From the NCBI GenBank assembly GCA_034359265.1, contig CP136890.1, positions 29,058,501-29,122,500 on the forward strand: a DNA stretch of 64,000 bases, given 5' to 3'. A program made the position numbers and the translations under genes. Shown here one piece after another: positions 58,581 through 64,000 of this stretch. The DNA is from Canna indica (taxonomy: Eukaryota; Streptophyta; Magnoliopsida; Zingiberales; Cannaceae). Position 1 is the first letter of the stretch. Each line of letters starts with the position of its first letter. The notes below the pieces were generated by a model, which did not search any database, was not told where the DNA came from, and worked only from the letters and a program-made list of their open reading frames with translations.

Positions 58581-58899
58581 CTCGTATATATAGCAGCCTC
58601 TATCGTCATTTTTGACCAATAGTATTGATGAGAAGTACGAAAGCAAAAAATTTTGAACCAAATGAAAAGCACACTAAATAAGAAATAGTTAATTATACAG
58701 TATATTTCAATTTTTAGGAGTTTTTCTTTTCAAATTTATCACATTATTTTATTTGTACTAATATAGTACTCAAATTTTTAATTTATTTAACTATATCTCA
58801 TTTATCAATGAGGTGTTAGTTTTGTCGTTTCAATACTCACGTTCAGTACTGTAATATGAACCATCACCAACGACAACTGTCATTGCTAAGCTGCATTTT

Positions 58900-60150
58900 G
58901 AGACTCTGCACTCAGTATGTTCTCCATTACCTATCTCTGTTGCTCCATCATCTGTCTATCTCTACTACTCCATCATTTGTCTCTGTTGCCCCATCATCTC
59001 TCTTTGATGTGCAAACTCCACCTCCATAGCTACCATTCGGGACTACTCATGCACCCGAGATGTGGAGGGCCGCTCACCAGGAATGTGGGGGGGTCGGTGC
59101 CCCAAGTGGCTCCAACACTCGCCGTGCATGACTATTATCTCCAAAGCCAACACACAGTCATGGTTCCAGCCACTAGCGGCCTCAACTAGCGCAGTAGAGT
59201 CAAAGTCACCCCTACGGCGACCCTCCACGTTGGGCGATCGTCCTCGTGTACGTTTCCTACAAGAGTTACTTTATGATTTCATAAATTTATATAAATTATA
59301 AAATAATATGTTAAAAAAATAAACTATACATACCACGATCGTAGCGGCCCTCCGGTTGATGTAGTCCCTTGTCCAGTGTTGTCGGCGATGTGTGCGGTCG
59401 AAGACCTCCATCGGCGGTGGATGGTCCCGTCTTCCTTGACCCGCATCTATATTTGGAAAACAAATATGTTAATCTATACAACTTCAATATATATAATTAA
59501 ATTAAATTGTAATATAAACTTATCATGCGACGCTCGTGCATGACGAATGACACGGAACCTTCCTCCCTGGACATAAGGTCTCTAGCCGGAGTCCGGGAGA
59601 CCTCTTGCCACTCCTCCTCTGACCAATAATCCACGAGTTGGTCCCACACATCTGCTGGTATCCACTCGAGGCCGCGTCCTCGAGTATGCGCTATGTGGGT
59701 GGCACCCAACTTTCCCATCACTGTGAACCGGGCTTGGTTCAGTTGCCCGTTGTAGCGAGCACGGACAACTGCCTTCCAAGTGCTCGCTATAAAGGGCTCA
59801 TGATCAGCGGCCCACGTGTACTGTGCCTACAAAAAAAAATGATAACATTAGTACATATAGAGGTTTATAATAAGAATTAAGTTTAATTGGGTCATATGTA
59901 CCTCGAACTCACGCCATAACAACTCGGCGTGGCTACCTGGCACATGGGACCACATAGGCCATGCACCTTGTATAAAATGTCATATAGATTCAACAATAGT
60001 CCGCGGTACCTCATTTTGCTTGAACTTGCACAAAAAAACTTAAACAATTATATATTGTAGTGTATATAAACAATTGTTAATAAATAATACATTACCTCTC
60101 ATCGCACATACATAGGTTTATAATAAGAATTAAGTATAATTGGGTCATAC
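58900..60150 (-). pseudogene. CACTA-F remnant: second gene (TNPA-like) exons 2-5
   Basis: Four exons are readable on the minus strand. Exon 2 (about 60020-59902) has GAWPMWSHVPGSHAELLWRE. Exon 3 (59827-59523) runs from AQYTWAADHEPF to WIPADVWDQLVDYW, EEWQEVSRTPAR and SVSFVMHERRM. Exon 4 (about 59450-59338) has PPPMEVFDRTHRRQHWTRDY. Exon 5 (from about 59247) has FDSTALVEAASGWNHD and a broken REMMGQQRQMME coiled coil. The donor after exon 2 is GT (GAG then GTACAT), unlike B and C. No transposase and no termini were found. It is a related but separate subfamily, cut off by CACTA-E on its 5' side. Confidence 0.75.
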
Positions 60151-61639
60151 GTACACTACTAGAAATATGTTATTCAGCAACGACCGCTCAAGCGTTGCAA
60201 TGGCTAACGGCGTTCTTACGGTCGCTCGAGTCATTATAGATGTGATATATCTGCAACGGCTTCGGTACAGCTGCTCGAGCCGTTGCTAACAAGTGGATGG
60301 CGCAAACGCGGCGCGCAAATAAAATAGCTTATTTGCAACGGCTTACTAAAGGCCGCGACGGCCATTGTTAATGATATTATCACATTAGCAACGACTTATT
60401 TACGGTTACTACATCTATCACTCTTTAGCCGATCATGCGCTCGCGACGCAAAAATAAAATACTTATCAACAAAGGCGTTGCAAAGGTTGCGTAGCCATTG
60501 ATGATGATGTTACTTATCAACAAAGGCATTCTAACGGATGAGTGAGCCGTTGCTAATAAGTTTATTTAACTCGACCCCGATCACGCCCGCCCCTTTCCTC
60601 CTTCTTCTTCTTCTTCCTTGCTTCTACCGACGTCGCCGCCTGCTGATCTCCACCCGCCGACGTACCCCCCTCCCCCCCCTGACGCCACTCGCCGTCGAAC
60701 CCTCTCCAGGTAATTTTTAGCGCCCCGTTGAACCCTCTCCTATACTAGGGTTGGCCGAAACCCTAGGTTTTGACATATGTCGGACACTAGACGGTGGTGC
60801 CGGAACAGTGAGTTAATTAGGGGTTTTTTAAACCCTATTTTTTTTATTACTCTAATAAATTAAATCTGTTTATTAAATCGTAATCTAGGTTGATTAAATG
60901 TTTAATGTGTAGATTAGATTAATATTTAACATTTTTTTCAACGTTAATTTTATTAATGTTTAGATTAATATTTAATGTTTTTTTAAGGTTAAATGTTTAA
61001 TGCATGTTTAGATTAATTAGAATAATTTAATTGTTATATTTGTTAATTAAGTTTAGTTTAGATTAATTAGATTAATTTTATTGTTAATCTTTAGATTTAG
61101 ATTAATTAGAATTGTCCACTTTAGACTCGCGCCGGAATCGCCCAATTTGGACTCGTGCCGGATTCGTCCACTGTGGACTCGAACCGGCATTCACAAATTT
61201 AGAAAATAATCATTCATCTGACCAGTTGATATGTTTCATGTACGCATCGACGAGTCAGATATGATTTAGCAAAACCTTAGATCCGTTCGGGGGTTGTATG
61301 TTCGTGTAAAAGAAGTAGATGATCTTTTATACAACGTACAATCCTTGAATTGTCCCTAATTGGACAATTTCGGAAAATATTATTTGTATTGCACTTAGTT
61401 TTTTTTAACCTTTAACTCATTCTTAAATTTTGGCTATTATATCTCTCTTGTTCTCCGATACACGCCCAGATGATATGCGTATTCGGAGAACTCTAGGGAG
61501 ATGCTGTCAAAATTTAGAATGAAGTTAACGGTTAAAAGAAATACTTAGTGCAATATGAATAATATGAATCCCGAATGGAATAGGATCATCTCACCTAAAG
61601 ACATTAACTGAAGATATTATCATTGATTGACAGAATCAT

Positions 61640-62605
61640 GTGAGGCGATCGAATTTGGATGTATCGACGTCTTAATCGTGGAGCTTTAACGAATGAGTTT
61701 CGATTAGGCGTAACTTACTTCTTAAATTTCGCCTATTCGAATCGGAAATTCATTAGCGCCGGTGATAAAATCTGATGTCTCTATCGCATTTGCTTGAATG
61801 CATGATTTTTAGATCGGGAAACTATCACTCTGCATCTGTATAGCAAAGGATTTGCACCAATATATTTTATATGGACTTGTCACAGGGAATCACGTGAAGT
61901 CGGGACGTCGAGTAATCTTATTGTTCAGACACATGGTGAATCTTCCTCTGCTGGTGTTTCTTCATCCAGTCCATCTAATCCCTATAGAACTATCATACTT
62001 GATAGTCTTGGGGGGTCAATTCCAGCTGAATGATAATATCGACCGACTAGTTACTGAGATGTTATTGCCACCAGATACTATAGGTGTTGATGTCACAGAA
62101 TTGTCACCAGAAGTACAATCTGCGGTAGAGATTGAATTACCGAATAAAGAAGTTGCAGAATTTTATGAGATGTTGAAAACTGCTGATGAACCTTTGTATG
62201 AGAATTATCCTAAATACACTAGGTTTTTGGCAATGACGCAACTCCTGAACATCAACGCCGATTGTAATATCAGCAGGGTTGCGTTTCATCGGATTGCGGG
62301 ATTGATGAATGGAATTTTGCCTACTGATAACAAGTTTGAGCTAACTTTTTATAAGACTAAAAAACTGATGAGAAAATTAGGGTTTGGGTTCGAAAAAATA
62401 CACGCGTGTCAAAATAACTGTATTTTATATTATGAAGAAAATGCGCAGTTGGATAAATGTCCTGTATGTCAACATCCTCGTTACAAGGAGAAAAAATCGG
62501 TCCGACAGAAAAATATCCCATTTAAGGTGCTTCGGTATTTTCCACTTACACCGAGGCTTCAAAGATTATTCATGTCGGGAAAAGATGACCCCCTACATGA
62601 GTTGG
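61640..62605 (+). pseudogene. CACTA-E transposase N-terminal part, truncated
   Basis: The text follows CACTA-B from its start (ATG then TGA at codon 2) to RLQRLFM...PLHELD, about 290 codons, with several stops and a one-base shift. An open stretch at 61852-62604 keeps AVEIELPNKEVAEFYEML, KCPVCQHPRYKEKK and IPFKVLRYFPLTPR. The catalytic core is deleted. Confidence 0.8.
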
Positions 62606-63427
62606 ATTACTCCAGATATTTCGGATCAGTCCGTGTCGATATGGTCGATCAAGCGGTGGCAAAAAGTATCACGGATCATGGCTAGAAATTGCATGTCGGG
62701 GGGGGGGGGGGGGGGGAGCGCGTCACACTGGTGGCTCTGTTTCATTTGTCGTGCACGCGAGACGCATGGTAAGTATTATACCTTATTTTGAATTATATAT
62801 ATTTTTTGTTACTCTATGTACTAATTAATATATTTGTTTTGTAAATGTAGACGGCGATGATGGATGACGGGACTATCCAGCGACCCTCCCCGATGGAGGT
62901 GTTTGAGCGGACTCATCGTAGAGGACATGGGGCGGGGGAGTACATCGACACCCGCGCTGCAGTCATAATAGTAAGTATATTTGTTTCAATTGTGCATTAT
63001 TTATTTATAATTTAAGTTTTAGGAAAAATATGAAACAAAAACCAAACTCATGTAGGAGACCTACACTCAGACGGTGATGCAGCGCGGGGGCACCCCCGAG
63101 GACTTTGACGTGGGAGCGTGGGTCGAGGCTGCAAGTGGCTGGGACCACAACGACGTCTATGACTTTGTTGATAGTGGCCGTGCGCAAGCCGTTCTCGGGC
63201 CACTTGGAGCATCGACCCCTCCGACTGTCGGTGAGCGGCCCTCCACCTCTAGGATTAATGATCAGAACAGGAGGATATCGACACTGGAGGAGATGGTCGC
63301 ACGATGGAGTGAGATGATGGCTGAGATGCATGCCATGCTGAGACAAATGACAAGTCAATCCAGCGGTGTACACTCATATCTATCGTCATCGACTCAGTCC
63401 ACGTCGGTGTACACTCAAGCACTCTAG
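62601..63427 (+). pseudogene. CACTA-E second gene, exons 3 (part) to 5
   Basis: Exon 3 resumes at WITPDI and loses frame at a run of 19 G (62698-62716). Exon 4 (about 62851-62970) encodes PSPMEVFERTHRRGHGAGEY. Exon 5 (from about 63055) encodes GGTPEDFDVGAWVEAASGWD and a shortened coiled coil. A TAG at 63425-63427, where B has CAG, ends it early. Confidence 0.75.
62698..62716. repeat. Poly-G tract (19 G)
   Basis: It replaces GGGAGGAGC-like text in the same exon of CACTA-B and shifts the frame. Its length may be unreliable. Confidence 0.85.
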
Positions 63428-63763
63428 ACCCCACCGTATGATCCCGACCTTCCTCCACTGTCCTAGTGAGCTTCTATTGTTTTAAGACTTGTTTGACTTG
63501 CATATTGACTTATTATATACTTTTTACTTGGATATTGTTACTTGTTTCGTGACTTGATATATTGTTTCGTATCATGTTGATACGATACTTTTGATTTTGT
63601 ATATTTTTTATACGATTGTGGATGATTATAATTATAAGTATAATTATTTTGATGTATATCTTGGTGTATTTGTGATGTATTTGTGAAGGTATGTGTATTT
63701 GAATGAATGTGTTTATGGGTGTGTGAGTTGTGTATCAGGTTATAAATCTATCAATGGAAATTT
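63428..63763. other. CACTA-E 3' flank up to the break
   Basis: AT-rich text parallel to 37878-38145 of CACTA-B (GTGTGTGAGTTGTGTATCAGG). It stops before the 3' subterminal array. Confidence 0.6.
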
Positions 63764-64000
63764 CTAATGCGCGGTAGTTTTCACTGGTATGAAGTGCGCG
63801 GTCTTGGTTAATTGGTCCACTACCACCCAAATGGAATCAAAACTGCCTTTTGACTTAGGCAATCCGATCACTGGATCCATGGTGAGTTTCTCCCATTTCC
63901 ACTCGAGCACCTCGAGGTTTTGCAGAAGCCCCGCAGGCTTAAGGTGTTCGGCCTTCACCTGCCGGCAAACTAGACATTTGGAAACAAACTCTGCCACCTC
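63764..64000 (-). pseudogene. Ty3/gypsy integrase fragment, runs out of the window
   Basis: The minus strand encodes the integrase zinc-finger tail (EFVSKCLVCRQVKAEH) and the start of the rve catalytic core (WEKLTMDPVIGLPKSKG, then DSIWVVVDQLTKTAHFIPVK). This is typical of plant Ty3/gypsy chromoviruses. The frame stops at 63764-63766, exactly where the sequence changes to CACTA-E, so the stop comes from the junction and the rest of integrase is lost. The upstream part lies beyond the window end. Confidence 0.85.

Larger units (their letters stand above)
60154..63763 (+). mobile_element. CACTA-E: internal-deletion derivative, 3' end lost
   Basis: It begins CACTACTAGAAA at 60154 and follows CACTA-B through subterminal repeats, leader, hairpin and transposase N-terminus to 62605. 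It then jumps to exon 3 of the second gene and continues to about 63763. There the sequence changes to a gypsy integrase without any CACTA terminus. The target site cannot be checked because the 3' end is missing. Confidence 0.85.

Overview
This is a plant nuclear genome window, probably from a monocot. It is AT-rich intergenic DNA packed with CACTA (En/Spm), Ty1/copia, Ty3/gypsy, LINE and hAT-type elements. The one clear host gene has strongly GC-biased codons in its 5' half, a pattern common in monocots. Species cannot be read from the window; a non-grass monocot is only a guess.

Layout. 1-655: unassigned. 661-3184: solo LTR, probably Ty3/gypsy, with an ATTTT target duplication. 3308-4518: truncated LINE that begins in a fold-back. 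4979-20118: old CACTA element A on the minus strand, with its second gene at 5-6.3 kb and its transposase gene at 14.5-18 kb. A gag-only copia element (from 6529) and a pentatricopeptide-repeat gene fragment (12.3 kb) lie between them. 21270-21716: hAT-type MITE. 22262-23695: the host gene, an intronless mitochondrial carrier of the SLC25A44 type with a recognisable promoter. 25306-26355: long-TIR element holding a tRNA-Tyr-like sequence and tandem repeats. 27569-28560: decayed duplicate of the carrier gene's 3' end. 29975-40506: copia element with both LTRs but no pol, split by CACTA-B (31436-38535), which looks complete. 40604-41026: second hAT MITE. 41215-42783: solo copia LTR. 43838-56755: CACTA-D (minus), itself split by a solo LTR (44873-46721) and by CACTA-C (48024-55114). 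57487-58580: AT-rich fold-back element. 58900-60150: remnant F of another CACTA second gene. 60154-63763: CACTA-E, an internal-deletion derivative. 63764-64000: Ty3/gypsy integrase fragment.

How the parts work together. CACTA-B is the only element that looks able to move. It has matching CACTACTAGAAA ends, a perfect ATC target duplication, subterminal GCAACGGC/GCCGTTGC arrays, an uninterrupted 1159-codon TNP2-type transposase, and a five-exon second gene whose exons join in frame (409 codons). Its relatives C, D and E are broken copies that its proteins might still recognise.

The most unusual signal is a hairpin of about 216 bases just upstream of the B transposase start (58 of 60 bases pair in its main stem). 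A fold at the same place can be read in C, D and E. Other points of interest are a GC-AG intron in the B and C second gene where remnant F has GT, a microhomology deletion that created E, and CpG-rich palindrome arrays in one family of copia LTRs. I found no bacterial-type system, CRISPR array or functional RNA gene.
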